From: Paractinoplanes bogorensis
GTDB taxonomy: Bacteria > Actinomycetota > Actinomycetes > Mycobacteriales > Micromonosporaceae
Direction: 5' to 3'
DNA length: 64,000 bases
Assembly (NCBI RefSeq): GCF_018829635.1
Contig: NZ_JAHKKG010000020.1
Span: 1 to 64,000, forward strand
The notes beneath the pieces are model-generated. The model made no database searches. It was given only the letters and a program-made list of their open reading frames with translations, and was not told the origin of the DNA. This document shows positions 1-8,578 of the stretch, piece by piece (the first letter of the stretch is position 1; every line of letters begins with the position of its first letter). The translations under genes were made by a program, and so were the position numbers.

Positions 1-183
1 CGTGTTCGCGTCGCTCTGCTGTCGCGACGTTCAACCCGCGTGGCTGCATCGCCGCATGCCGCGCTGTTTTTGCGTTGGGGTTGCGTGTTCGCGTCGCTCT
101 GCTGTCGCGACGTTCAACCCGCGTGGCCGTATCGCCCGCTTGCCCCGCCGTTCTTGCGTTTGGGGCCGCGCGCTCGCATCGCC
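1..183. repeat. 83-bp tandem repeat, about 2.2 copies, at window edge
   Basis: Bases 1-44 and 84-127 are identical apart from none visible mismatches, giving a unit of 83 bp. The second half of the unit (45-83) recurs at 128-168 with several changes, and a third partial copy begins near 169. The array may continue left of the window. Reading frames across it are open only because of high GC and show no recognisable protein. It lies just beyond the lexA stop codon. Confidence 0.7.
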
Positions 184-219
184 CACTGTCTCGAAACTGC
201 AGACCGCGCGGAGCCGACG

Positions 220-828
220 TCAGATGCGGCGTAGGACGGTTACCACGCGCCCGAGGATCGTGGCGTCGTCGCCGGGGATGACGTCGTAGGCCGGGTTTCG
301 CGGAACCAGCTCGATGTGCCGGCCGGTGAGCCGCAACACCTTGACGGTGGCCTCGCCGTCGATCATGGCTGCCACGATGTCGCCGTTGTCGGCCACCTGC
401 TGCTGGCGCACCACGACCGTGTCGCCGTCGCAGATCGCGGCGTCGATCATCGAGTCGCCCTTGACCTTGAGCGCGAACAGCGTGCCGTGACCGACCAGGC
501 TCAACGGCAGATTGAGTTCCTCGTCGACGTGCTCATCGGCGAGGATCGGCGCGCCGGCCGCGATCGTGCCCAGCACCGGAACGGGCACGTTGGACTGCTC
601 ACCCGGAGTGCGCACGTCGATCGCGCGCGACCCGCGGGCACCCCGGCGAATGAAGCCGCGATCCTCGAGCACCTTGAGCTGATGCGCCACCGACGATGGC
701 GAGTCGAGCCCGACGGCGGCGCCGATCTCGCGGATGGTCGGCGGGTAACCATGCTGGTCGATCCACTCACGGATCATCGACAGAACCTGCCGTTGCCGCT
801 TGCTCAGAGGCGCGTCGTCCGTGGACAT
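220..828 (-). CDS. lexA: LexA repressor, SOS regulator
   Basis: 202 aa, usual length for actinobacterial LexA. Represses SOS genes and is inactivated by RecA-stimulated self-cleavage. The N-terminal winged helix (about 1-72) carries the recognition region TIREIGAAVGLDSPSSV. The cleavage site is Ala91-Gly92 in GTIAAGAPIL; the Ser-Lys dyad is Ser126 (KGDSMIDA) and Lys163 (TVKVLR), so self-cleavage should be intact. The start is the ATG six bases after a TATCAT hexamer, with no Shine-Dalgarno sequence, suggesting a leaderless mRNA. An SOS box lies 22 bp upstream, so autoregulation is expected. It lies downstream of and in the same direction as the 1715-codon gene, but has its own promoter. Confidence 0.97.
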   Translation of the reverse strand: MSTDDAPLSKRQRQVLSMIREWIDQHGYPPTIREIGAAVGLDSPSSVAHQLKVLEDRGFIRRGARGSRAIDVRTPGEQSNVPVPVLGTIAAGAPILADEHVDEELNLPLSLVGHGTLFALKVKGDSMIDAAICDGDTVVVRQQQVADNGDIVAAMIDGEATVKVLRLTGRHIELVPRNPAYDVIPGDDATILGRVVTVLRRI

Positions 829-834
829 GCGGTG

Positions 835-840
835 ATGATA
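835..840 (-). promoter_or_regulatory. lexA -10 element
   Basis: On the minus strand TATCAT lies six bases before the lexA ATG. This spacing puts the transcription start at or next to the start codon. Confidence 0.55.
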
Positions 841-849
841 CTACATCTT

Positions 850-865
850 TCGATCATCTGTACGA
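850..865 (-). promoter_or_regulatory. SOS box (LexA operator) of lexA
   Basis: TCGATCATCTGTACGA on the plus strand matches the actinobacterial/Gram-positive LexA consensus TCGAAC-N4-GTTCGA at 14 of 16 positions including the TCGA and CGA ends. It covers the expected -35 region of the lexA promoter, the classic position for autorepression. Confidence 0.85.
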
Positions 866-891
866 ACCCGATCGGGTGACCAGCCGTAACC

Positions 892-3800
892 TCAGCTCTC
901 GGCCGCATCGGGCCGACGCTGCGCCGGGATCTCCGGCTCCTCCTCGGGCGGCCTCTCCATGCTCATCACGGTCATCCCCCGCTGGCCGGCACCGTCGCCG
1001 TTCCCCTCGCCGTTCTGCTCCGGCGGCACGATCCGGCTGGTCGGATCCTCGGCAAAGTTCGGCCGCTCAGCGTCGGCAATCGACACCGGAGCCGCTGGCG
1101 TGCCATAGACCTGAGCCGCCGGTGAGCCATGGGCATGAGCCGCCGGTGAGCCATGAGCCTGGGCCGACGGCGTGTCATGGGCCTGGGCCGACGGTGCGCC
1201 ATAGACCTGAGCCGACGGCGCGCCGTGAGCCGGGCCCGGCGGGATGCTGGAATCCGGAGCCGTCGGCGTGCTGGAAGCCTGGACCGGCAGCCGGATGATC
1301 TCGGTCCGCTCACCCTGCGGCTCGACCGACCCCGGGCGCACAATCTGCGTACGGTCCGGGTCAAGCCTGATCACCTGAGTCTCGTCCGCTTCGGCGACCG
1401 CCGGCACACTCTCGGCCCGCCCCGGGTGACTGGCGATGCTGGCCGCAGGCACCGGCGGCATCAGCCGAAGCTCATCGGCCGAGCCCAAAACCTTCCCTGC
1501 TCCCGTACGCCCCGTCTCCCCCTCGGAAGACACCACACCAATCGCCTGCGTCCGATCAGGATCCGGCGCCCCGAACGGCCGCGTGACCTCAACGTCGTCA
1601 GACGACACGACGGTGATCGCGTGCGTTTGATCGGGGTCAGGCGCCCCGATCGGCCGTGTCACTTCGGCGTCGTCGGACGACACGACGGTGATCGCGTGTG
1701 TCTGGTCCGGGTCGGGTGCACCGAACGGCCGTGTCACTTCGGCGTCGTCCGAGCTGAACACCTTGATCGTGTGGGTCCGGTCCGGGTCGGGTGCCGTCAG
1801 CGACCGCGTCACCTCGGCCCCACTCAGATCCGGCCCCGCGACATCCGGCGCGGCCACCGACGCTCGAGCCTTGGCCGGCTCGTTGACGCCTTCAGGCTCC
1901 TCATCGACACCGGGAGTGACCTGCAGCTTCGTGGTCATCTCACCGAGATTGATCGACCGGGTCCGCTCCGGATCGGGCGCCTCGAGTGACCGCGTCTCCT
2001 CGAAGTCGGGATGCACAACCCGCGTATTCGGCGCGGGCGTAGCTTTCCCCACCACAATCAGGTTGGCGAGCTCCTCGTCGTCCTCCTGACCGTCCCCGAG
2101 TTCGCCATCCGCCGCAACGTCCGAGCCGGCAAAGTCGTCCCGGCCACCGGCGGCGCTTCCCGTGCCATCTTGGTCGGCGTCGGCGGGTCGACCGTCGACC
2201 GCGATCTCGGCCGTGCTCTCGTGCCCCAGCTCAGGAGCGGCAAGTCCAGCGTCGGCTTCGTCGTCCTCGTCAGCGGCGGCGTGGTTGTCTTTGTCGGCGG
2301 CGTCAGCTCCGCCGACCTTGTCAGCAGCGGCGAGTATGCCCCCGGCCGCGACACCGATGGTGATCTGGTTGTCCTCGTCAGCGACCGCAGCAAGTTCGCT
2401 GCCGGCGTCGCTGTCGTCGGTGGCCGATGCAGCTCCCTCGCTCGGGGCCTGGTCAATGTCGACCGCCGGTCCAACATCGACCACCGCGATGACGGCAGTC
2501 GCTTCGACGTGGGCCGCACTCGTCGACGTTCCGGGATCCGCAGTGTCGCTGGCGGTCGTGAGCGTGGGTTCGTCGTTCGTGGCCGCGCCTGCGTCGCCTT
2601 CGACAGCACCCTCCACGGCTTCCGCGTCGACGGTGCCGACTTCGCCACCAGCTGTCGGAGGCGTCGAGTCGTCGCTCGTGGTCGCTTCGGTGGCTGCCGC
2701 GAGTTCGACGTCCGCACCCGTGCTGGTGGCAGCCCGATCGCTCGACGTGTCCCCGGTGACGGCGGCGGCCTCGCTGGTCGACGTGTCCCCGGTGACGGCC
2801 TGATCGGTCGACGTGTCACCCGTGCCTGTGTCGTCGAGGCTTGTGAGCGTGGGCTCGTCAGCCGCGGCGTCCGCGGGTTCTGCGTTCGCGGTGATGTCCG
2901 CGGTGGCTTCGTCCTCCGCGGCGCCGAATGCTGATGCGTTGCCTGTTGCCGCTTCGGCGGCGCTCGCCGTGAGTGCTGCGTCGGCGGTGATGTCCGCGGT
3001 GGCTTCGTCCTCCGCGGCGCGGAATGCTGATGAGCTTCCTGTTGCCGCTTCGGCAGCGTTCGCCGTGAGTGCTGCGTCGGCGGTGACATCCGTTTTGGCT
3101 TCGTCGTCCGCGGTGGCCGAGGCTGACCTGTCGCCCGCTGTGGTTTCGGGGGCGGCCGTCGCGGGTTCGTCCTGGGTGAGCGCGATCGGGGCGGTCTCGC
3201 CGTCGGCGTCGTCTTCGCCATCTGACGCGTCTCGAGCGGCCGTGCCATCGGCTTCCACCGGTGTTTCGACAGCGGTGGCTTCGTCGTCGGCGAGTTCGCC
3301 GGTCGCGGTGATGTCGGTGGTGGCCTTGTCATCTGTGGTGGTCGAGTGCGATTTGTCGCCTGTGGCGCTTTCGGAGACTGCCGTTGTGGGTTCGTCGTGT
3401 GCGAGCGCGATCCGGGCGGTCTCGTCGTCGCCAGCGGCCTGGCCGGCTGAGGCGGCCCGGGCGGCTGTGTCGTCGTCCTCTGCCGGTGACGCTTCGACGG
3501 CGAAGGCTTCGGCCGCGAGCTCGCCGGTTGCGGTGATGTCGGCGGTGGCTTCGTCGTCGGCGGTGGTCGAGGTCGATTTGTCGCCGCTGTTGGTGTCGAA
3601 GGTGACCGTTGCGGGCTCGTCATCAGTGACGGCAATGGCGGTGGTCTCGGCGGCGTCGTCGATCGGCGCCACGCCCATGGTGGCGTCGTCTTCCTCGGCG
3701 TGCGTCGGCGCGGTCTCGACGTTGGCCGCGCTCGACGAGGGTTGGCCGCTCGCCGCAGCGACCGTCGACGTCTGATCGTCGTCTACGGCGAGTTGGCCCT

Positions 3801-6039
3801 CAGCAGCGGTTGTCGCCGCCACTTCTTCGTCCGGGGTGACTTCGCTGTCGGTCGCCTCCGACTCGTCGGCCGCGTCTGCCTTCTCGGCCACGGGAGTGGC
3901 CGTTGGCTCCGCGTTTTCGGCCGTGGCGACAGCGGCTGACGTCGAGGAGTTGTCCGCAGTGGCCGCGCGGTCGCCGGCGAACGCGGCGTTGTCAGTGGTT
4001 GCCGTCGTGGGCTCGTTGACGGCGGCTGCTTCTTCGTTCGCCGTGGGGGCATCGCTCCCAGCGTCGGCGGTGTCAGTGGCTGCCGTCGTGGGCTCGTTGA
4101 CGGCGTTGGCTTCTTCGTTCGCCGTGGGGGCATCGCTCCCGGCGTCGGCGGTGTCAGTGGCTGCCGTCGTGGGCTCGTTGACGGCGTTGGCTTCTTCGTC
4201 TGCCGTGAGGGGCCCGCTGTCGACCGCAGCGGTGTCCTTCTCGGCGGCGGTGGGTTCGTCGGTCAGGGCCGTGACCATCTGGGCAGCCTCGGCCGTGGGC
4301 GGTTCTTCGTCCGTCGGCGTCGGCTCGTCGTCGATGATCGCAAGTGCCGCCGGCCTGTCGTCCTCGGGCGTTGCCGACGGTTCATCGGAATCGGCCGGAG
4401 GTGTGGGTAGCCCCGCCGCCGGAACTACCTCGACCTCGGTGGGCGGCGGCGTTACCCGGGCACGCCGGCTTGAGGACTCTCCGTTGGAACGCGCCGCCAC
4501 ACTTGCGGTTTCGTCCGCGGAGACGACGACCACTGTCTGCCGCTCGGGCCGGAAGACCGGCAGCGCGATGGTGGCCTCGTCCTCGGGCGCCACGGCGGCG
4601 ACCTCGCGCAAGGGGCCCGAGATGACCGCCGGAGACTCGCCCGAGCCGGCGTGCGAGCTGGCCGACCCGCTTGCGACGGCTTCCGTCGTGGCTGCGGCGG
4701 CGGGGGAGGAGGAACTGGTCATCCGGGCGAGAGCGGCTGTCGATTCGTCATCCGTCTCCGACGCCGTTTCTGGATCCGGCGCGGGAGCCGATCGGCCGAC
4801 CATGGGAGCGAGCACTGTCGTCGCCTCATCGGAATCCGAGCCCGAGCCGAAGCCGGCACTCAAGCCCGACCCCGACCCCGAGCCCGACCCCGAGCCCGAC
4901 CCCGAGTCGACGCCCGAGCCCGCGCTCCAGGCCGAGCCCGAGTCGACGACCGAGCCCGCGCTCGAGCCTGCGCCCGACCCCGACCCCGAGCCCGAGCCCG
5001 CGCTCGAGCCTGCGCCCGACCCCGAGCCCGAGCCCGCGCTCGAGCCTGCGCCCGAGTCGACGACCGAGCCCGCGCTGGAGCCTGCGCTGGAGCCGACGAC
5101 CGAGCCCGAACCCGAGCCGACGACCGAGCTGGGACCGGAGTCAGAAACCGGGCCGGAGCCGACATTCGGCGCAGTCGGTTCGTCAGCGGCAACCGCAGTC
5201 CCCGACACCGTCGGCTCACCCGAAGCCGAGGACGACGACGAGCCCCGACCAGCGGCAACCCCGTCGGCAAAGGGCGCCGGCATCGCCGTACCGGTAGAAG
5301 TCGGGTCGTCCGACGGCAACACCGAGGTCGCATCGGAATCGGCGGACGTGCCCGCAACCACGGCAACCGTCGCCGGCTCATCCTGGGAAGCCGGCAAATC
5401 GGCGGACGCAGAAGGAGAAGCAGCAACCGAGGGCGGACCAGAAGGAACCCGCAACACCGTCGTCGCCTCGTCGGGGCCGGGAACCACGGGCAACCGCAAC
5501 ACCGTCGTCGGATCCGGGTCGGTCGGCCGGGGGCCGAACCCCGGCACGATCTCTTCGGTCCGCGAAGCCGTCACCAAGGGCGGCGTCGACACGGCCGCGC
5601 GAACCCGTCCCACCGGCCCGATCAGCGGCAGCACCGGCGGTTCATAGGCCGCCCACCGCCGCGCACTCAACGCCGTGCACAGCAACGGCAACGCCAGCAT
5701 CGCCGCCAGACCGTAGCCCGGCCGGCTCAGGTCGAAGCTCTCCTTGGCCACCGCGGCCGGCCACACCCCGGCATAACCGGACGGCGACACCAGCGCCCAT
5801 GACGAGATGCCCAGGTAGGCCAATCCGCCCGCGACCGGCCCGGCCGGAGAGATCGGGGCGAAGAGCAGGATTCCGTACGCCGCCCCCGCCAGCACCAGGA
5901 GCAACAGCCCGGTCACCGACTCGACGGCGAAGTCGCCACGCCCCCGTGCGGTCAGGTCGTGCGTGAAGCCCACTCCGGCGAGAACCCACACCGCCGGGGC
6001 CAGCACGAGGGCATACAAGATCGACCTGAAGTGGCGCAC
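892..6039 (-). CDS. Giant membrane-anchored protein with acidic disordered repeat tail
   Basis: 1715 aa, function unknown. Residues 1-130 hold four hydrophobic segments (about 5-25, 41-62, 68-90, 108-125), a small integral membrane domain like that of short actinobacterial membrane proteins. The remaining roughly 1580 residues are low complexity, rich in Ala, Thr, Asp, Glu and Ser with almost no aromatics. Internal repeats include a Gly/Ser run, 32-aa, 27-aa and 25-aa units, and C-terminal units like YGAPSAQ. Recurrent short motifs are DEPT, DEAT and DPDxT; the latter could be phosphothreonine/FHA ligands (inference). The start is GTG with GGGGAG seven bases upstream. Third-position GC and the unbroken frame argue that it is real rather than an artefact. 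Confidence 0.8.
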   Translation of the reverse strand: MRHFRSILYALVLAPAVWVLAGVGFTHDLTARGRGDFAVESVTGLLLLVLAGAAYGILLFAPISPAGPVAGGLAYLGISSWALVSPSGYAGVWPAAVAKESFDLSRPGYGLAAMLALPLLCTALSARRWAAYEPPVLPLIGPVGRVRAAVSTPPLVTASRTEEIVPGFGPRPTDPDPTTVLRLPVVPGPDEATTVLRVPSGPPSVAASPSASADLPASQDEPATVAVVAGTSADSDATSVLPSDDPTSTGTAMPAPFADGVAAGRGSSSSSASGEPTVSGTAVAADEPTAPNVGSGPVSDSGPSSVVGSGSGSVVGSSAGSSAGSVVDSGAGSSAGSGSGSGAGSSAGSGSGSGSGAGSSAGSVVDSGSAWSAGSGVDSGSGSGSGSGSGSGLSAGFGSGSDSDEATTVLAPMVGRSAPAPDPETASETDDESTAALARMTSSSSPAAAATTEAVASGSASSHAGSGESPAVISGPLREVAAVAPEDEATIALPVFRPERQTVVVVSADETASVAARSNGESSSRRARVTPPPTEVEVVPAAGLPTPPADSDEPSATPEDDRPAALAIIDDEPTPTDEEPPTAEAAQMVTALTDEPTAAEKDTAAVDSGPLTADEEANAVNEPTTAATDTADAGSDAPTANEEANAVNEPTTAATDTADAGSDAPTANEEAAAVNEPTTATTDNAAFAGDRAATADNSSTSAAVATAENAEPTATPVAEKADAADESEATDSEVTPDEEVAATTAAEGQLAVDDDQTSTVAAASGQPSSSAANVETAPTHAEEDDATMGVAPIDDAAETTAIAVTDDEPATVTFDTNSGDKSTSTTADDEATADITATGELAAEAFAVEASPAEDDDTAARAASAGQAAGDDETARIALAHDEPTTAVSESATGDKSHSTTTDDKATTDITATGELADDEATAVETPVEADGTAARDASDGEDDADGETAPIALTQDEPATAAPETTAGDRSASATADDEAKTDVTADAALTANAAEAATGSSSAFRAAEDEATADITADAALTASAAEAATGNASAFGAAEDEATADITANAEPADAAADEPTLTSLDDTGTGDTSTDQAVTGDTSTSEAAAVTGDTSSDRAATSTGADVELAAATEATTSDDSTPPTAGGEVGTVDAEAVEGAVEGDAGAATNDEPTLTTASDTADPGTSTSAAHVEATAVIAVVDVGPAVDIDQAPSEGAASATDDSDAGSELAAVADEDNQITIGVAAGGILAAADKVGGADAADKDNHAAADEDDEADAGLAAPELGHESTAEIAVDGRPADADQDGTGSAAGGRDDFAGSDVAADGELGDGQEDDEELANLIVVGKATPAPNTRVVHPDFEETRSLEAPDPERTRSINLGEMTTKLQVTPGVDEEPEGVNEPAKARASVAAPDVAGPDLSGAEVTRSLTAPDPDRTHTIKVFSSDDAEVTRPFGAPDPDQTHAITVVSSDDAEVTRPIGAPDPDQTHAITVVSSDDVEVTRPFGAPDPDRTQAIGVVSSEGETGRTGAGKVLGSADELRLMPPVPAASIASHPGRAESVPAVAEADETQVIRLDPDRTQIVRPGSVEPQGERTEIIRLPVQASSTPTAPDSSIPPGPAHGAPSAQVYGAPSAQAHDTPSAQAHGSPAAHAHGSPAAQVYGTPAAPVSIADAERPNFAEDPTSRIVPPEQNGEGNGDGAGQRGMTVMSMERPPEEEPEIPAQRRPDAAES
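1536..1820 (-). repeat. 75-bp coding repeats (25-aa units), four copies
   Basis: Matching blocks start at 1576, 1651, 1726 and, more divergent, 1801: an exact 75-bp period. The units encode GAPDPDQTHAI followed by VVSSDDAEVTRP inside the giant membrane protein. Confidence 0.85.
2875..3130 (-). repeat. 96-bp coding repeats (32-aa units), about three copies
   Basis: The block starting GTGATGTCCG recurs at 2891, 2987 and (variant) 3083, an exact 96-bp period. It encodes DEATADITADAALT-type units in the giant membrane protein. Confidence 0.8.
3991..4210 (-). repeat. 81-bp coding repeats (27-aa units), nearly three copies
   Basis: The block starting GTCAGTGG recurs at 3991, 4072 and 4153, an exact 81-bp period with few mismatches. 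It encodes NEPTTAATDTADAGSDAP-type units. Near identity at DNA level indicates recent duplication. Confidence 0.88.
4860..5140 (-). repeat. Gly/Ser/Ala-rich low-complexity coding tract
   Basis: Runs of CCCGAGCCCGAC-type hexamers and longer blocks such as CGCTCGAGCCTGCG repeat here. On the coding strand they read as alternating Gly-Ser with GAGSSAGS variants, a flexible linker in the giant membrane protein. Confidence 0.8.
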
Positions 6040-6110
6040 GCTTTAACTCCCCGGACACTGGCTGCGGAAGAAACCGTACCGTCGGGGGGCAACCGCGCGG
6101 AAGGACGCCG

Positions 6111-6116
6111 TAACGT
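6111..6116 (+). promoter_or_regulatory. -10 element of the thioesterase gene
   Basis: TAACGT lies seven bases before the ATG at 6124, with no ribosome binding site, consistent with a leaderless start. A candidate divergent -10 for the giant gene (TACGGT, minus strand, 6073-6078) lies in the same 84-bp interval. Confidence 0.5.
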
Positions 6117-6123
6117 TCGCCGC

Positions 6124-6621
6124 ATGAATGAGGGCCGCCTCACCAGCTATTCCAGGGTCACGCTGAGCCGGATCATGACCGCCGTGGACGTCAATCTGTA
6201 CGGCACCGTGCACGGCGGCATTCTGATGAAGTTCGTCGATGACGTGGCCGGTGCGGCGGCGGCCCGGCACAGTGGCGGCACCGCGGTCACGGCGGCGATC
6301 GACGAGATCGTGTTTCTGGAGCCGGTCCGGGTCGGCGATCTCGTGCACGCGTACGCCCAGGTGAATTGGACCGGCTCGAGCTCGATGGAGGTCGGCGTCA
6401 AGCTCGCCGCCGAGCGCTGGGACGTGGTGGCCACCGAGCCGCTCACGGTGGCGACGGCATACCTGGTGTTCGTGGCCGTGGACGTGGCCGGCCACCCAAG
6501 AAACGTGCCTCCGGTGGTGCCGGAGAACGTGGACGACGAGCGCCGTTTCCGTGAGGCTCTGATCCGGCGGGAGCATCGTCTGTCCCGGCGGGCCGCCATC
6601 CAGAAGGCGAGGGCTGAATGA
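6124..6621 (+). CDS. Acyl-CoA thioesterase, hotdog fold
   Basis: 165 aa, length of a single-hotdog YciA/BACH-like thioesterase that hydrolyses acyl-CoA to free acid and CoA. Signature parts are visible: NLYGTVHGGILMKFVDDVAG near residues 24-43 (hotdog helix, with Asn and the HGG turn), VTAAIDEIVFLEPVRVGDLV and the long C-terminal strand region. The start ATG at 6124 is preferred over an upstream in-frame codon because TAACGT lies just before it and the upstream residues do not resemble the family. It ends 16 bp before the acetoacetyl-CoA synthetase gene, so the two are probably co-transcribed. Substrate cannot be told from sequence. Confidence 0.88.
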   Translation: MNEGRLTSYSRVTLSRIMTAVDVNLYGTVHGGILMKFVDDVAGAAAARHSGGTAVTAAIDEIVFLEPVRVGDLVHAYAQVNWTGSSSMEVGVKLAAERWDVVATEPLTVATAYLVFVAVDVAGHPRNVPPVVPENVDDERRFREALIRREHRLSRRAAIQKARAE

Positions 6622-6637
6622 GCGTTAAGGTGAGGGC

Positions 6638-8578
6638 ATGACGGGCACAGTGTTGTGGCAGCCGCCGGCCGACGTCCGCGAGACGACCCGGATCGGGCAC
6701 TTCATGTCCTGGCTGGAGCGTGAACGCGGCCTGACCCACGCCGATTATGCGTCCCTGTGGCGGTGGTCCGTCGACGATCTGCCCGCGTTCTGGCAGTCGA
6801 TCTGGGACTACTTCGAGGTGATTTCTCACGACCCGCCCTCGGGAGTGTTGCCCGACCGCGGGATGCCGGGCGCGAAGTGGTTCCCCGGCGCGACCCTCAA
6901 CTACGCCGAGCACGTGCTCCGCATGCCTGGCCTGGCCGACGACGACGAAGTGGTGCTGGCCTACTCACAGAGCCGCGCCCCGATAAAGCTGACAAAAGCC
7001 GAGCTGAGAGAAAAAGTCCGAATGGTGCGCGCCGGACTCCGAGCGCGTGGCATCACGAAGGGGGACCGGGTAGCGGCGTACGCCCCCAACATCCCCGAGA
7101 CGTACGTCCTGATGCTCGCCACCGCCAGCCTGGGCGCGATCTTCTCGAGCTGCGCCCCCGAGTTCGGCGTCCGCAGCGTGATCGACCGCTGGCAGCAGAT
7201 CGAGCCCAAGATCCTGGTCGCGGTCGACGGCTACCGCTACGGCGACAAGGCGATCGACCGCCGGGACGAGGTCGCAGCGATCACCAAAGCCCTCCCGAGC
7301 CTGGAGCACGTCGTCACGATCGGCTATCTCGACCCGGCCCGGGACGAGTTCCATGAGCTGAAAAGCGACGAACCGATGGCGTACGAGGGAATGCCTTTCG
7401 ATTCTCCCCTGTATGTCCTTTACAGCTCCGGCACCACCGGTCTGCCCAAACCGATCGTCCACGGCCACGGCGGCATCCTGCTCGAACACCTCAAGATGCT
7501 GGCCCTGCACCACGACCTCGGTCCCGGTGATCGGTTCTTCTGGTTCACCACGACCGGCTGGATGATGTGGAACTTCCTGGTCAGCGGCCCGGCGGTCGGC
7601 GCCGCGATCGTGATGTTCGACGGCAATCCCGGCTATCCCGACATGTCGGCGCTGTGGGACCTGGTCGACGAGGCCGGCATCACCTACTTCGGCACGTCCG
7701 CACCCTTCCTCATGGCCTGCCGCAAGGCCGGGCTCACTCCGCAGAAACCGCAGCTCAAGGGCATCGGCTCGACCGGCGCACCGCTGCCGCCGGAGGGCTT
7801 CGACTGGGTCTACGAGGCCGTGGGCAGTCGTCTTCAGCTGCAGTCGCTGTCCGGCGGCACCGATGTGTGCACCGGCTTCGTGGGATCTGTCCCGCTGCTC
7901 CCGGTCGTCGAGGGCAAGATCGCCTGCCGCGCCCTGGGAGCCCGGGTCGAGGCGTACGACTCCGAGGGCCGGCCGGTGCTCGACGAGCTGGGCGAACTGG
8001 TGATCACCGCACCGATGCCGAGCATGCCCGTCGGCTTCTGGAACGACCCCGACGGCAAGCGCTACCGCGAGGCCTACTTCGACTACTTCCCGGGCGTGTG
8101 GCGGCACGGCGACTGGATCACGATCGGCGCCGACGGCTCGTGCGTGATCACCGGCCGTTCCGACGCGACCCTCAACCGGGGCGGGGTGCGGCTGGGCACG
8201 TCCGAGTTCTATTCGGTGGTCGAGAGCCTGCCCGAGATCGCCGACTCGGTGGTCGTGCACCTCGAGCAGGAGGGCAACCCGAACGGCGAGCTGCTGCTCT
8301 TCGTCGTGCCGGCCGAGGGCCACGAGCTGGACGACGCCCTGCGCAGACGGATCGCCACCGAGCTGCGGGCGGCGCTGTCCCCGAGGCACGTTCCGGACGA
8401 CATTTTTCCCGTACGGGCGGTGCCCCGAACCCTGTCCGCGAAGAAGCTCGAGGTGCCGGTCAAGCGCATCCTCACCGGCACGCCGGTCGAGTCGGCCGCC
8501 GCCAAGGGTGCGCTGGCCAACCCGGAGTCGCTGCTGGCGTTCGAGGAACTGGCGGCGCTCAGGCGACGACCTGTGTGA
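6638..8578 (+). CDS. Acetoacetyl-CoA synthetase (acetoacetate-CoA ligase)
   Basis: 646 aa, usual for the AacS family of ANL adenylating enzymes, which activate acetoacetate with ATP and CoA in the cytosol. Seen in sequence: the family N-terminus (WQPP..., ERERGLTHADYASLWRWSV), the P-loop-like AMP-binding motif YSSGTTGLPKPIVHGHGG near residue 265, the central motif GTDVCTGFVGS, the hinge/adenylate motif HGDWITIGADGSCVITGRSD, and the C-terminal catalytic lysine region RTLSAKKLEVPVKRIL. The ATG has an AAGGTGAGG ribosome binding site. With the thioesterase upstream it suggests acyl/ketone-body or polyester-carbon use (inference). The 3' end overlaps the convergent TIGR03089 gene by 20 bp. Confidence 0.95.
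   Translation: MTGTVLWQPPADVRETTRIGHFMSWLERERGLTHADYASLWRWSVDDLPAFWQSIWDYFEVISHDPPSGVLPDRGMPGAKWFPGATLNYAEHVLRMPGLADDDEVVLAYSQSRAPIKLTKAELREKVRMVRAGLRARGITKGDRVAAYAPNIPETYVLMLATASLGAIFSSCAPEFGVRSVIDRWQQIEPKILVAVDGYRYGDKAIDRRDEVAAITKALPSLEHVVTIGYLDPARDEFHELKSDEPMAYEGMPFDSPLYVLYSSGTTGLPKPIVHGHGGILLEHLKMLALHHDLGPGDRFFWFTTTGWMMWNFLVSGPAVGAAIVMFDGNPGYPDMSALWDLVDEAGITYFGTSAPFLMACRKAGLTPQKPQLKGIGSTGAPLPPEGFDWVYEAVGSRLQLQSLSGGTDVCTGFVGSVPLLPVVEGKIACRALGARVEAYDSEGRPVLDELGELVITAPMPSMPVGFWNDPDGKRYREAYFDYFPGVWRHGDWITIGADGSCVITGRSDATLNRGGVRLGTSEFYSVVESLPEIADSVVVHLEQEGNPNGELLLFVVPAEGHELDDALRRRIATELRAALSPRHVPDDIFPVRAVPRTLSAKKLEVPVKRILTGTPVESAAAKGALANPESLLAFEELAALRRRPV

Noticed and set aside
4860..5140. Simple-sequence contamination or assembly artefact
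   Set aside because: The tract keeps the reading frame and codes a Gly/Ser linker between other in-frame repeats.
3836..5647. 603-codon open frame antisense to the giant membrane protein gene
   Set aside because: Its Val/Ser/Ala-only composition is the mirror of the repeats on the other strand; no ribosome binding site or family, and the minus-strand gene has a proper start and membrane domain.
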